From contig CAVJDT010000003.1 of NCBI GenBank assembly GCA_963648435.1, positions 1-64,000 of the forward strand: 64,000 nucleotides of DNA, in the 5' to 3' direction. The notes below the pieces were generated by a model. The model was not told the origin of the DNA. It saw nothing but the letters and a program-made list of their open reading frames with translations, and ran no database searches. Position 1 is the stretch's first letter. Each line of letters starts with the position of its first letter. This document shows positions 25,658 through 34,928 of the stretch, in pieces. This DNA is from UMGS75 sp963648435 (GTDB lineage Bacteria > Bacillota_I > Bacilli_A > ML615J-28 > CAG-313). Both the position numbers and the translations under genes were made by a program.

Positions 25658-26671
25658 ATGACAATACATGAACTTAGACAATTACTAGATGGAGTTATCG
25701 ATCCTAGTAATGGTAATACTTTAAAGGAAAATAACGCCATTAAGCACCTTGCTTACAATGATGATAACGACCTTATTACTTTAATTGTATCAATGCATAA
25801 TAACGATAAAGTTTACGAAAAAATCCTTAAAAGAGAAATCGCAAAAATAGTTAAAATAACGGCTGGTTATAAAGGACTTCGCCTTGAAATAGAACAAGAA
25901 AAAGGCCTTAACTCATCGGTTAATAAACAAATTACCTATATTGGGGTTATTAGTGGTAAAGGTGGAGTCGGCAAAAGTAGTGTCGCCGCGAACATCGCTT
26001 ACCGGATGGTAAAACGCAATTTTAAAGTTGGTGTAATTGACGCGGACATATATGGAGCCAGCCTACCTACCATTTTAGGATTTGAACATCAATATCCAAG
26101 ATACGATGAAAACAAAAAAATAATCCCTATTAAAGCTGGAAACCTAGAGATAATTTCCACTGAATTTTTCACTGAACCATCCCAACCCGTAATTTGGAGA
26201 GGTGGTATGCTTAATAGTATGCTAAATCACTTCTTCTATGATGTTAAATGGGCAGATGACACTGATTTTATCATTATTGATTTTCCACCAGGAACTGGTG
26301 ATATTACCTTAGACATTAAAAACATTGTGCCTGAATGCAAAATGATTCTAGTTACCACCCCTCATCCATCAGCATCCCATGTCGCGGTAAAAGCCGGACA
26401 CGCCGCTACTAAATTAGGACATGAAATTTTAGGGGTGATTGAAAATATGTCATATTATGAAAATCCAATCAATCATGAAAAAGAATACATTTTTGGTGAT
26501 GGTGGTGGAGAACAAGTTGCAAAAGAACTTAATACCGAACTTATTGCGAAAATTCCTATCGCAAGACCTGCAAATGGTACTGACCTTTTTGAAATTGATG
26601 AAACAAATGGTAAAATATATGATGATATCTTAGATTATATTTTAATTACCCTTCATAAAAATGAAAACTAA
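25658..26671 (+). CDS. mrp: Mrp/NBP35-family P-loop ATPase
   Basis: Members carry or insert iron-sulfur clusters; some Bacillus members regulate transcription. The 337-aa protein has an N-terminal DUF59-like domain (1-85), then the deviant Walker A GVISGKGGVGKSS, DADIYGASLPT, WRGGM and IDFPPGTGD. The usual CxxC that bridges a cluster near ENMSYF is absent; the region reads ENMSYYENPINHEKEYIFG, so it cannot hold a cluster the usual way. ATG at 25658 with AAGGAATAAA is preferred to an in-frame start 36 bases earlier inside tmcAL. A bidirectional terminator follows. Confidence 0.9.
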   Translation: MTIHELRQLLDGVIDPSNGNTLKENNAIKHLAYNDDNDLITLIVSMHNNDKVYEKILKREIAKIVKITAGYKGLRLEIEQEKGLNSSVNKQITYIGVISGKGGVGKSSVAANIAYRMVKRNFKVGVIDADIYGASLPTILGFEHQYPRYDENKKIIPIKAGNLEIISTEFFTEPSQPVIWRGGMLNSMLNHFFYDVKWADDTDFIIIDFPPGTGDITLDIKNIVPECKMILVTTPHPSASHVAVKAGHAATKLGHEILGVIENMSYYENPINHEKEYIFGDGGGEQVAKELNTELIAKIPIARPANGTDLFEIDETNGKIYDDILDYILITLHKNEN

Positions 26672-26699
26672 AAACCATACCGATTTAGTATGGTTTTTT
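26671..26699. terminator. Bidirectional terminator between mrp and the DUF1292 gene
   Basis: AAACCATAC and GTATGGTTT form a 9-bp stem with loop CGATTTA. T runs follow on both strands. The genes converge here. Confidence 0.8.
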
Positions 26700-26708
26700 C
26701 TTATTAAT

Positions 26709-27080
26709 TTATTCTTCATGATGATGACAACAACAATGATGTTCTTCACATTCACATTCATCATCACATTCACATTCGCCATCACATTCTTCATCCATTT
26801 GGGCTTCATAGTCAGCAACAGCATCTTCAATTAATGACCATTCTTCGTCAGTTTCAATTTCACTTAATTCACCACTGCCATCTTCACCTTCTGTGAATGA
26901 AGCCGCCATTAATTGAATTTGTTCAGAATCATCATCATTTAGTGCTTCAATGGGATAGAAAACAACATATTTCTTGTTAAATTCTTCTGATTCTAATGTA
27001 AATAAAATTTGACATAATTTTTCATTGCCTTCAGCATCAATTACCGTTAATTGACCATCAGTTGGTTTGATTTCACTCAT
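26709..27080 (-). CDS. DUF1292 (YrzB-like) protein with Cys/His-rich tail
   Basis: The first 75 residues match the YrzB/DUF1292 family (LTVIDAEGNEKLCQILFTLE, then KYVVFYP), whose function is unknown; in Bacillus yrzB also follows the ruvX homologue and alaS, the same order as here. After an acidic linker (DEEWSLIEDAVADYEAQMD) the protein ends in about 30 residues with eight Cys and five His among Asp and Glu, a likely metal-binding tail that most family members lack. 123 aa. The ATG has AAAGGAG upstream and follows ruvX by 14 bases. Confidence 0.85.
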   Translation of the reverse strand: MSEIKPTDGQLTVIDAEGNEKLCQILFTLESEEFNKKYVVFYPIEALNDDDSEQIQLMAASFTEGEDGSGELSEIETDEEWSLIEDAVADYEAQMDEECDGECECDDECECEEHHCCCHHHEE

Positions 27081-27094
27081 TTTAATATTCTCCT

Positions 27095-27517
27095 TTAATT
27101 CATTTTTTTACTGTCTAAATAAGATTGTAAAATTAATGTCGCAGCTAAAGTATCAACTTTCTTTTTGCGTTTAGCCCTACTCAAATCAGCGGAAATCATT
27201 AAGTTATTAACCTCAACTGAAGTAAGCCTTTCATCATATAAGATAACTTCTAAATTAGTGCTTTTTTCTAACATTGCCTTGAATTCATAAACATATTCAG
27301 CTTGTGGCCCAATTGTTCCATTCATATTAATGGGATGTCCAAGCACAATCTTATCTACTTTTTTTTCAGCAATTAACATTATAACACATTCTAAACATTT
27401 TTGCAAATCTTTCTCTCTAAAACGTATCGTATCATATGATGTAGCTATCGTTTCCGATAAATCACTGAAAGCAACCCCACATGTACGATTACCTAAATCA
27501 AGTCCCATAATTCTCAT
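27095..27517 (-). CDS. ruvX: RuvX/YqgF family Holliday junction resolvase-like nuclease
   Basis: RNase H-fold nuclease linked to 16S rRNA 5' maturation and to recombination. The 140-aa protein shows GLDLGNRTCGVAFSD (Asp at residue 7), VLGHPINMNGTIG and YDERLTSVEV with the acidic residues of the fold, and ends near DTLAATLILQSYL. Its start overlaps the alaS stop by one base, so it is in the alaS operon. Length is standard. Confidence 0.93.
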   Translation of the reverse strand: MRIMGLDLGNRTCGVAFSDLSETIATSYDTIRFREKDLQKCLECVIMLIAEKKVDKIVLGHPINMNGTIGPQAEYVYEFKAMLEKSTNLEVILYDERLTSVEVNNLMISADLSRAKRKKKVDTLAATLILQSYLDSKKMN

Positions 27518-30219
27518 TATTTGATCATTTCCTTTACTTTTGCAAGGGCTTCATCAATTTTATTTACATCTTTACCCCCTGCTTGGGCAAAATCGGGTCT
27601 ACCACCACCATTACCACCAGTTATGATGGCAGCAGTTTTAACTAAATCCCCAGAGCGATTGTTATTGCCTTTTGATTTAGCAATGAAAACTATTTTTCCA
27701 TGACTTACACTTGCGATAAACACAACACAATTTGCCATAGTAGCACTAATCTTATCAATAATATCCTTTACAACATCAATTTCATAGTCTTCAAGTTTTG
27801 TAATCACCACATCAATACCATTAATTTGATATTTATTATTAATTAAAGATTCATAATTAGAAGATTTATGTGCTCGATAAATATTATCAAATTCCTTATC
27901 TAGTTCTTTTATTTCATTTCTAGCCTTAATTAACGCCTCACGATAATTTAAAATATCTTGATAACTACTAGTAAAACGAGGTAAAATAATCGGACTTGAT
28001 ACAAGAGTAATCTTTTCATCATTAGCTTTAGCCATAATAGCTTTACGCTTTGCTTCTAAATTTTTCAAATCTTCAATTATTCCACTTAATTTTTCTTGTT
28101 CTGATGCTATTATATTATTTTTAGTAGCAGCTTCAATTCTAAAAATACCAGATCCTTTAGATTCAACCCCTAAAATGGCAAATTTTTCAATTTCCATGGT
28201 ATTTTTAACATGCGTACCACCACAAAGTTCCTTACTATAAGCCATTTCCACTAATCTAACCTTAGAACCATACTTTTCACCAAACACAGCTTGAGCCCCA
28301 AGAGCTTTAGCCTTATCAATGGTTGTAATTGTTGTTGTCACAATATTATTTTCTTTAATTGCTTTATTAACAATTTGTTCAATTTCCAAAATTTGTTTTG
28401 AAGTTAAATTCTCATAATTATTAAAATCAAACCTTAAACCTTCATTTGTTACTTGACTACCTTGTTGAATAACATGTTTACCTAAAACCATTCTTAAAGC
28501 CTCATTTAATAAATGGGTTGCGGAATGGTTAGAAGCAGTATCTGCTCTAAAGGCTTCGTCTACTTCAAGAAAAACTGCATCCCCTTCATGAAGAATTGCA
28601 TCTTTCATATTTACGATATGAGCAGATTGACCATTTGGAAATTTCATTGTATTTAAAATATTGAAAGTTTCATTATTAATTATTAAATGTCCTTGGTCAC
28701 CATTTTGACCACCACTTTCACCATAAAAAGGCGTTTTATCAAATAGTACAATAACTTCACCATTGGCTTCTTTTACTTCATGACCATTTTTAAAGATTCC
28801 TATTACTTTAGCATCACAATTTAAAGTATCATAGCCAACAAATAATGATTCTTTTTTAAAATTTATATATTCTTCATTTTGCGTATTCATTGATTGTTCA
28901 CTATTACGGGCTTTACGAGCTCTTTCTTTTTGTTTTTGAAGTTCATTATTAAAAGCATCAATATCAACCGTAAAACCTTTATCTTCGGCAGCTTCCACCG
29001 TTAATTCAATCGGAAAGCCGAAAGTGTCATATAGTAAAAAAGCATCACTACCACTAATTATCTTACTTTTAGCATTTTCAATAATATCATTAAGTTTCTT
29101 TTCGCCTGATTCTAAAGTTTTTAAGAAATTTTCTTCTTCTATTTTAACTAATTTAGTAATAATGGTTTCTTTTTCAACTAAATATGAATAAAAACTCTTC
29201 ATATTTTCAATTACAACTGAAACAATTTTATATAAGAAAGGTTCATTTATACCTAAACGTTTTCCCATTCTAACCGCACGTCTTAAGATTCTTCTTAATA
29301 CATAGCCACGACCCTCATTTGATAAAATGGCCCCATCAGCAAGAGCGAAAACAACACTTCTAATATGATCAACAATAACTCTAAATGCCATCTTTTGAGA
29401 CTGTGAACATTCACCATATTTAATGCCGGATAACGTCTCAACATATTTAATCATTGGCATAAATAAGTCCGTTTCATAATTAGTTTCAACTCCCTGAAAA
29501 ACACAAGCAAATCTTTCAAGTCCACCACCTGTATCAATATTTTTACTAGGTAATTCCGGATAATCCTCACGCTTTAAACCTGGAGTTGAATTAAATTGAC
29601 TAAACACAATATTCCAAATTTCAATATAACGATCATTCTCAATATCTTCCGCAAGTAATTTAATACCTAAACCATTAGGGTCATATTTTTCACCACGGTC
29701 AAAGAAAATTTCCGTATCAGGTCCACAAGGTCCTTCTCCTATTTCCCAGAAGTTATCAGCAATCGGAACTAAATGCGCAGGATTAACACCTAAACTAACC
29801 CATTTATTGTAAGTATCTTTATCATCTGGATAATAAGTAATATAAATTAAATCCCGAGGAATTCCAAACCACTTTTCATCAAATAATAACTCACTTGCAA
29901 ATTCCAAAGCTTCATTTCTAAAATAATCACCAATTGAAAAATTACCTAACATTTCAAAAAAGGTATGATGACGAGCTGTTTTTCCAACATTTTCAATATC
30001 ATTAGTACGTAATGACTTTTGAGCATTACATAAACGAGGATTTTCAGGCTTCTCACGACCATCAAAATATTTTTTAAGCGGGGCAACCCCTGCATTAATC
30101 CAAAGTAAAGTAGGATCATCAATTGGAATTAGCGATGCACTTGGTACAATTTTATGACCTTTACTGGCAAAAAAATCAAGCCACATTTGTCTAATTTCAT
30201 AACTTTTTAAATTTTTCAT
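27517..30219 (-). CDS. alaS: Alanyl-tRNA synthetase
   Basis: Charges tRNA-Ala. The 900-aa enzyme has the catalytic domain at the N-terminus (FFASKGHKIVPSASLIP, then RHHTFFEMLGNFSIGDYF), the editing domain with zinc ligands HSATHLL (about residue 566) and CGGTH (about 667), and the C-terminal coiled-coil and C-Ala part. AAGGGAAAAAG lies upstream of ATG 30219. An alanine-specific T-box leader (30244-30440) controls it. ruvX and the DUF1292 gene follow in the same transcript. Confidence 0.97.
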   Translation of the reverse strand: MKNLKSYEIRQMWLDFFASKGHKIVPSASLIPIDDPTLLWINAGVAPLKKYFDGREKPENPRLCNAQKSLRTNDIENVGKTARHHTFFEMLGNFSIGDYFRNEALEFASELLFDEKWFGIPRDLIYITYYPDDKDTYNKWVSLGVNPAHLVPIADNFWEIGEGPCGPDTEIFFDRGEKYDPNGLGIKLLAEDIENDRYIEIWNIVFSQFNSTPGLKREDYPELPSKNIDTGGGLERFACVFQGVETNYETDLFMPMIKYVETLSGIKYGECSQSQKMAFRVIVDHIRSVVFALADGAILSNEGRGYVLRRILRRAVRMGKRLGINEPFLYKIVSVVIENMKSFYSYLVEKETIITKLVKIEEENFLKTLESGEKKLNDIIENAKSKIISGSDAFLLYDTFGFPIELTVEAAEDKGFTVDIDAFNNELQKQKERARKARNSEQSMNTQNEEYINFKKESLFVGYDTLNCDAKVIGIFKNGHEVKEANGEVIVLFDKTPFYGESGGQNGDQGHLIINNETFNILNTMKFPNGQSAHIVNMKDAILHEGDAVFLEVDEAFRADTASNHSATHLLNEALRMVLGKHVIQQGSQVTNEGLRFDFNNYENLTSKQILEIEQIVNKAIKENNIVTTTITTIDKAKALGAQAVFGEKYGSKVRLVEMAYSKELCGGTHVKNTMEIEKFAILGVESKGSGIFRIEAATKNNIIASEQEKLSGIIEDLKNLEAKRKAIMAKANDEKITLVSSPIILPRFTSSYQDILNYREALIKARNEIKELDKEFDNIYRAHKSSNYESLINNKYQINGIDVVITKLEDYEIDVVKDIIDKISATMANCVVFIASVSHGKIVFIAKSKGNNNRSGDLVKTAAIITGGNGGGRPDFAQAGGKDVNKIDEALAKVKEMIK

Positions 30220-30243
30220 ATTATCTTTTTCCCTTCATTGCTT

Positions 30244-30440
30244 AAAAAAAGTTCCCATGCCTAAGCATAGGAACGAATAAATCGCGGTACCATCCTAATT
30301 TGTAGTTACATAACCACACACTTAATTAGTTATAACGTAACTACCGGGAATTGTTAATTCCTCTCAAAAGGAGCTTCAATACGAGTAATCTAGTTTTTCA
30401 CCAACCAACTAGTCTCTAAAATTTACTCTATATTTACTAA
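30244..30440 (-). promoter_or_regulatory. Alanyl T-box riboswitch upstream of alaS
   Basis: Minus-strand leader with stem I (GGTTGGTG motif at about 30390), specifier loop GAAGCTCC with codon GCU (Ala, 30374-30372), the T-box AGGATGGTACCGCG (30296-30283) that pairs with the uncharged tRNA end, and the terminator GTTCCTATGC/GCATGGGAAC with seven T (30274-30244). Uncharged tRNA-Ala would favour the antiterminator and allow alaS transcription. The promoter must lie at or inside the end of the coiled-coil gene at 30460. Confidence 0.93.
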
Positions 30441-30459
30441 TCTTTATCATCGATTTGTA

Positions 30460-33400
30460 TTATGCTGCTTGTTCTTCTTTAGAAACTGCGGCAGCTTTTT
30501 CTTTTTCAGCAGCTTTTTGTTTAGCTAGTTTTTCTTTTTCAAGAGCTTTTTGTTTAGCTAACTTTTCTTTTTCTTTTTCAGCAGCTTTTTGTTTAGCTAG
30601 TTTTTCTTTTTCAAGAGCTTTTTGTTTAGCTAACTTTTCTTTTTCTTTTTCAGCAGCTTTTTGTTTAGCTAGTTTTTCTTTTTCAAGAGCTTTTTGTTTA
30701 GCTAACTTTTCTTTTTCTTTTTCAGCAGCTTTTTGTTTAGCTAGTTTTTCTTTTTCAAGAGCTTTTTGTTTAGCTAACTTTTCTTTTTCTTTTTCAGCAG
30801 CTTTTTGTTTTGCAAGTTTTTCTTTTTCAAGAGCTAACGCGGCATCTTTACGAGCTTTTTCTTCAGCTGCGGCTTGTAATTTAGCTTCTTTTTCAGCTTG
30901 AGCTGCTGCCATTTCAGCTTGTTTACGAGCTTTTTCTTCTTCAACTGCTTTTTGTTTTTCAGCTTTAATTGCATCTTTTTCAGCTTGTTTACGAGCTTTT
31001 TCTTCTTCAATTAATCTTTGCTTTTCAGCATCTAATTCTTCATAGTATGCAATTGAATTCTTAATAATGTTCTTAACTAGTTTTTCATCTAATTCGCCTT
31101 TATTAACTAATCTAAACCATTGTTCGCCCTTAGGACTAGTAGCTTTAACAATTGTTCCAGGATATTCAACAATTAGAGGGAAAGCTTTTTCTTGATTACT
31201 ACAGAAAGTAATACGATAATCATTATTAGTTGACATAGTAATTAAGAATAATCTCTTACCAAAGAAATATCTACTAATGTTGCCTTTTGCATTTGGAACA
31301 ACTTTAATTTCTTTATTAGGAATAGTTGATGCATATTTAACAACTTTTTCATATGAAGGTTTAAATACTTTTTTCTTCTTTAATTTTTCACGAGCTTCTT
31401 TTTCTTTTTCTTTAGCTATTCTTTCAGCTTCTCTTTCAGCTTCAGCTTTTCTAAGTGAATCAAGTTCTTCTAATTCTTTAGCAACTCTTGCATCTTCTGC
31501 TGCTTTTGCTTCTTCTGCCACTTTTGCTTCTTCTGCCGCTTTTGCTTCTTCTGCTAGTCTTGCTTCTTCTGCCGCTTTTGCAATTTCAGCTTGTCTTGCT
31601 TCTTCAGCTAGTCTTGCTTCTTCTGCCGCTTTTGCTTCTTCTTCAAGTCTTGCAAGTTCAGCTTGATGGGCAGCTTCTACTGCTTTTGCTTCTTCTTCAA
31701 GTCTTGCAAGTTCAGCCGCATGATCAGCACGACGTTTTTCCTCAGCTTCTCTTAATGTTGCAAGTTCTTCTTTTTCAGCTTGACGTTCAGCTTCTACTAC
31801 TTTTGCCTCTTCTTCAAGTCTTGCTACTTCTGCTTGATGAGTTTCTTCAGTAGTTTTTGCAACTTCTTCAAGTCTTGCTACTTCTGCTTGATGAGCTTCT
31901 TTTTCAGCCTTTGCAACTTCTTCAAGTCTTGCAATTTCAGCTTGATGAGTTTCTTCAGTAGTTTTTGCAACTTCTTCAAGTCTTGCTACTTCTGCTTGAT
32001 GAGCTTCTTTTTCAGCCTTTGCAACTTCTTCAAGTCTTGCAATTTCAGCTTGATGAGTTTCTTCAGTAGTTTTTGCAACTTCTTCAAGTCTTGCTACTTC
32101 TGCTTGATGAGCTTCTTTTTCAGCCTTTGCAACTTCTTCAAGTCTTGCAATTTCAGCTTGATGAGTTTCTTCAGTAGTTTTTGCAACTTCTTCAAGTCTT
32201 GCTACTTCTGCTTGATGATTAGCTTCTGCAGCTTTAGCTTCTTCAAATAGTCTTGTTACTTCTGCTTGATGATTAGCTTCTGCAGCTTTTGCTTCTTCAG
32301 ATAGTCTTGCACATTCTGCTTGATGAGCTTCTTTTTCAGCTTTAGCTTCTTCAGATAATCTTGCTACTTCTGCTTGATGATTAGCTTCTGCAGCTTTTGC
32401 TTCTTCCTCAAGTCTTGCGCATTCTGCTTGATGAACTTCTTTTTCAGTTTTAGCTTCTTCAGATAGTCTTGCAAGTTCAACTTCATAAGCTTTTTTAGCT
32501 TCACGTAATTTTTCAAGTTCAATGTGTTCTGCAATACGCTCAGCTTCTGCTCTTCTTAAAGCATCAAGTTCAGCACGGTCTGCACGACGTTCAGCTTCAG
32601 AAGTTCTTAAATATTCAAGTTCAGCATGTTCAACGCGATGTTTTTCTTCAGCTTTTCTTAAAGCATCAAGTTCAGCTTTACTTTCTGGGCTCATTACTTC
32701 AACTACTTTTTCAATTACTTCAGGAACATATTCAGCTTTTTCTTTTGCAAAAGCAATTTTTTCCGCATTCAATGTTGCTTTTTCATTTTCAAGTGTATTT
32801 CTTTCTTCAGTAACTTTATTTTGTTCACTAACATATTCTAATTGCATTTGAGCAAGTAAAACTTGTAAATGAGCTAATTTATCTTGTAGTGCAACTACTC
32901 TAGCATCTAATACCGGAGGTTTTTCTTGTTCTTCAGCGATACTCTTCTTTAATTCTTCGATTTCTATTTCAAGTGCTGTTTTCATGCTTTCAATCACCTC
33001 AATTTCATGTCTTAAAGTTTCTAATTCATCGTTTTCTAAACCACATAATCCTAATTGGTCTCTTGTATAAGTAAATAATTGTTCAAGAATATGTTGTTCA
33101 GCTTTATCATATTCTTTCTTATGAGCTTCAATAAAATCTTTAATTAAACGTGTTCTTGATTCAACTGAATATTCAGGATTTAATTTATATAATTTAACCA
33201 TTGATAATACATGTAAACCAGTAATTAAACCACCAAATACAATTGGAATAATCAAGAAAAATACCGATGAATTAAAGGTTGTGCTTCCTTTAACTAAAGC
33301 AACATATTTATTTCCCATATCATTCATATAGAATAATAATCCTATGAATACGAGTGCAACAACTGTATCAATTAGCATCATTTCATTTTTACTAAATGTT

Positions 33401-33795
33401 ACCACAAACTTATATAATTGATGAGATACAACTACAATACTAACAAATAATAATGAGCAAACCATCACATTAATAATCCAATGGGTTGTCGTATAAGGAT
33501 CAGTTGATCTCACAAGCATCATTAAACCATCAAATAACAACGCAGCCATTGTAGTAAAAATCGGCATATAACAAGCTACTGTTGTATAACGTAATGATGG
33601 ACGATAATTACGATATTTAGTTGATAAATTTATTAAAAATAAAACTAATGAAATAATTGGTAAAACTATTGCTTTTAAAATTATTTCAACACGAGGTACT
33701 CCACTTAATCCCCAAGGAATGCAAATTGCAAAAGCAATAGCAACGGAAATCATACTATTTATAAACATTACTTTCTTTTCTCTACTATTTAACAT
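30460..33795 (-). CDS. Six-helix membrane protein with giant coiled coil and YjbR-like domain
   Basis: Not previously recognised as a whole. Of 1111 aa, residues 1-200 hold six membrane helices. About 255-800 is an almost unbroken coiled coil with 18-residue repeats (HQAEVARLEEVAKTTEET type). Residues about 806-918 form a globular domain resembling MmcQ/YjbR proteins (FFGKRLFLITMS, then CSNQEKAFPLIVEYPG and WFRLV). The tail (918-1111) is a Lys/Ala/Glu coiled coil with 24-residue repeats of LAKQKAAEKEKEK type. The helices match those of the next upstream gene (33817-34803), so the two are paralogs. It has its own AGGAAA ribosome site. A membrane-anchored filament reaching into the cytoplasm, perhaps touching DNA, is an inference. 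Confidence 0.8.
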   Translation of the reverse strand: MLNSREKKVMFINSMISVAIAFAICIPWGLSGVPRVEIILKAIVLPIISLVLFLINLSTKYRNYRPSLRYTTVACYMPIFTTMAALLFDGLMMLVRSTDPYTTTHWIINVMVCSLLFVSIVVVSHQLYKFVVTFSKNEMMLIDTVVALVFIGLLFYMNDMGNKYVALVKGSTTFNSSVFFLIIPIVFGGLITGLHVLSMVKLYKLNPEYSVESRTRLIKDFIEAHKKEYDKAEQHILEQLFTYTRDQLGLCGLENDELETLRHEIEVIESMKTALEIEIEELKKSIAEEQEKPPVLDARVVALQDKLAHLQVLLAQMQLEYVSEQNKVTEERNTLENEKATLNAEKIAFAKEKAEYVPEVIEKVVEVMSPESKAELDALRKAEEKHRVEHAELEYLRTSEAERRADRAELDALRRAEAERIAEHIELEKLREAKKAYEVELARLSEEAKTEKEVHQAECARLEEEAKAAEANHQAEVARLSEEAKAEKEAHQAECARLSEEAKAAEANHQAEVTRLFEEAKAAEANHQAEVARLEEVAKTTEETHQAEIARLEEVAKAEKEAHQAEVARLEEVAKTTEETHQAEIARLEEVAKAEKEAHQAEVARLEEVAKTTEETHQAEIARLEEVAKAEKEAHQAEVARLEEVAKTTEETHQAEVARLEEEAKVVEAERQAEKEELATLREAEEKRRADHAAELARLEEEAKAVEAAHQAELARLEEEAKAAEEARLAEEARQAEIAKAAEEARLAEEAKAAEEAKVAEEAKAAEDARVAKELEELDSLRKAEAEREAERIAKEKEKEAREKLKKKKVFKPSYEKVVKYASTIPNKEIKVVPNAKGNISRYFFGKRLFLITMSTNNDYRITFCSNQEKAFPLIVEYPGTIVKATSPKGEQWFRLVNKGELDEKLVKNIIKNSIAYYEELDAEKQRLIEEEKARKQAEKDAIKAEKQKAVEEEKARKQAEMAAAQAEKEAKLQAAAEEKARKDAALALEKEKLAKQKAAEKEKEKLAKQKALEKEKLAKQKAAEKEKEKLAKQKALEKEKLAKQKAAEKEKEKLAKQKALEKEKLAKQKAAEKEKEKLAKQKALEKEKLAKQKAAEKEKAAAVSKEEQAA
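30506..30865 (-). repeat. 72-bp tandem repeats coding the coiled-coil tail
   Basis: The string TCAGCAGCTTTTTGTTT recurs at 30506, 30578, 30650, 30722 and 30794, exactly 72 bases apart; each unit encodes 24 residues. The copies are nearly identical at DNA level, so the array is young or being homogenised. Confidence 0.9.
31811..32215 (-). repeat. 108-bp tandem repeats coding the central coiled coil
   Basis: GTTTCTTCAGTAG recurs at 31841, 31949, 32057 and 32165, exactly 108 bases apart. Each 108-bp unit is made of two related 54-bp halves coding 18 residues each. Diverged copies of the 54-bp half continue to about 32440. Confidence 0.9.
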
Positions 33796-33816
33796 AATAT
33801 TTTTCCTTTCTACTAC

Positions 33817-34803
33817 TTATTCTTGAGATGACTCAGTAGATTCAACGTTTTCTTTATTTTCTGCTTCGGATTCTTCTACTTTTATTTCAATTTTAGCACC
33901 ACAGTTTGGGCAGAACTCATTTCCTGAAGTTAATTCAGCACCACATTTAGGGCAATGTTCTAAAGTATTTCCTTCTTTTACTTCAGGCTTTTTTCCTTTT
34001 GGATCAAACTCATCTTCAAAATGTTGTTTGAAATAAATTTCAAAATCATCCATAATGTCATTGTAAGCACGATTATATTCTCTTTTTACAATACGATCAT
34101 AATCTCTTTCAAGTGCTTCATCACATACATAAATACTACGATTATCTTTTTTGAAAATTCTTGCAAGTTTTGCGCAAATAACAATGAATGAAATTACTGT
34201 AATAATGTATAGGAAGAATAGAATTGGATCACCATGTCCAACAAACGCTTCTTCTGCTTTAAATACATCAAGGTAATTTACATCAACTCTCCATGCAACT
34301 ATAACAAAGCACACTGTTACTGCTAAAATAACACAGTCTAAAATTATAGTTGTAGTAATACTTAACTTAAATAATAAATTGGAAAAACAATGGAATCCAA
34401 CAACCACAAAAGCTAAATATAAGATTAGTAATACCATTATTACAGCCCATGGACCAAATCCAAGAGGTTCACAACTATAAGCTAATGTGTGAATAACAAA
34501 CACTAAAATAGCAGCCAAGTAAGAAACAATTGGGAAATAGCTCATTACGTTTACTACTTTAGATCTATCTAAACACTCTTGTAAGTCACGATATTTTTTT
34601 ACATTTGCGTAAATAGATAATAAAATAATTACAACAGGTATAATTACAAATTTGATTAGCATTTCTGCTTTCATAACAGTTTCTACATTTTCCATCTTGC
34701 ACAAAAATGGTAATGTTCTAAATGGAATAAAGACAATAATTCCAATCAACATTGACAAAATTGCACTAATGTACATGTAAACTTTTTGACCTTTTGATAA
34801 CAT
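33817..34803 (-). CDS. Six-helix membrane protein with C-terminal zinc ribbon
   Basis: Function not recognised. Of 328 aa, residues 1-205 contain six membrane helices that align with the N-terminus of the downstream coiled-coil protein (shared spacing of KYR, a YFPI/YMPI motif with AA, and a late IILD/LIDT before helix five). A cytoplasmic helical stretch follows (RDYDRIVKREYNRAYND). A zinc ribbon (HCPKCGAELT, FCPNCGAKIE, about 278-302) comes next, then a Glu-rich tail. It is first of the pair, 21 bases upstream, with GGGAG before the ATG and a promoter at 34865-34892. Confidence 0.78.
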   Translation of the reverse strand: MLSKGQKVYMYISAILSMLIGIIVFIPFRTLPFLCKMENVETVMKAEMLIKFVIIPVVIILLSIYANVKKYRDLQECLDRSKVVNVMSYFPIVSYLAAILVFVIHTLAYSCEPLGFGPWAVIMVLLILYLAFVVVGFHCFSNLLFKLSITTTIILDCVILAVTVCFVIVAWRVDVNYLDVFKAEEAFVGHGDPILFFLYIITVISFIVICAKLARIFKKDNRSIYVCDEALERDYDRIVKREYNRAYNDIMDDFEIYFKQHFEDEFDPKGKKPEVKEGNTLEHCPKCGAELTSGNEFCPNCGAKIEIKVEESEAENKENVESTESSQE

Positions 34804-34864
34804 ACATTCACTCCCTTGAAAAAATCAACCGATTTTACTATATTTTTTAGCATTTTATACATCT

Positions 34865-34892
34865 ATTATATCATAAACCAAAAATATTGTAA
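34865..34892 (-). promoter_or_regulatory. Promoter of the six-helix paralog pair
   Basis: TTACAA (34892-34887), 16-base spacer, TATAAT (34870-34865) on the minus strand, 62 bases upstream of the ATG at 34803. Confidence 0.65.
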
Positions 34893-34928
34893 AATGATTA
34901 ATACTTTTTTTTACAATTTTTCTTTATT

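Noticed and set aside
30455..32851. Several plus-strand frames rich in Ser, Phe, Leu and Ala opposite the coiled-coil gene
   Set aside because: They are the antisense of the Glu/Lys/Ala-rich repeats and follow their periodicity; no ribosome sites fit.
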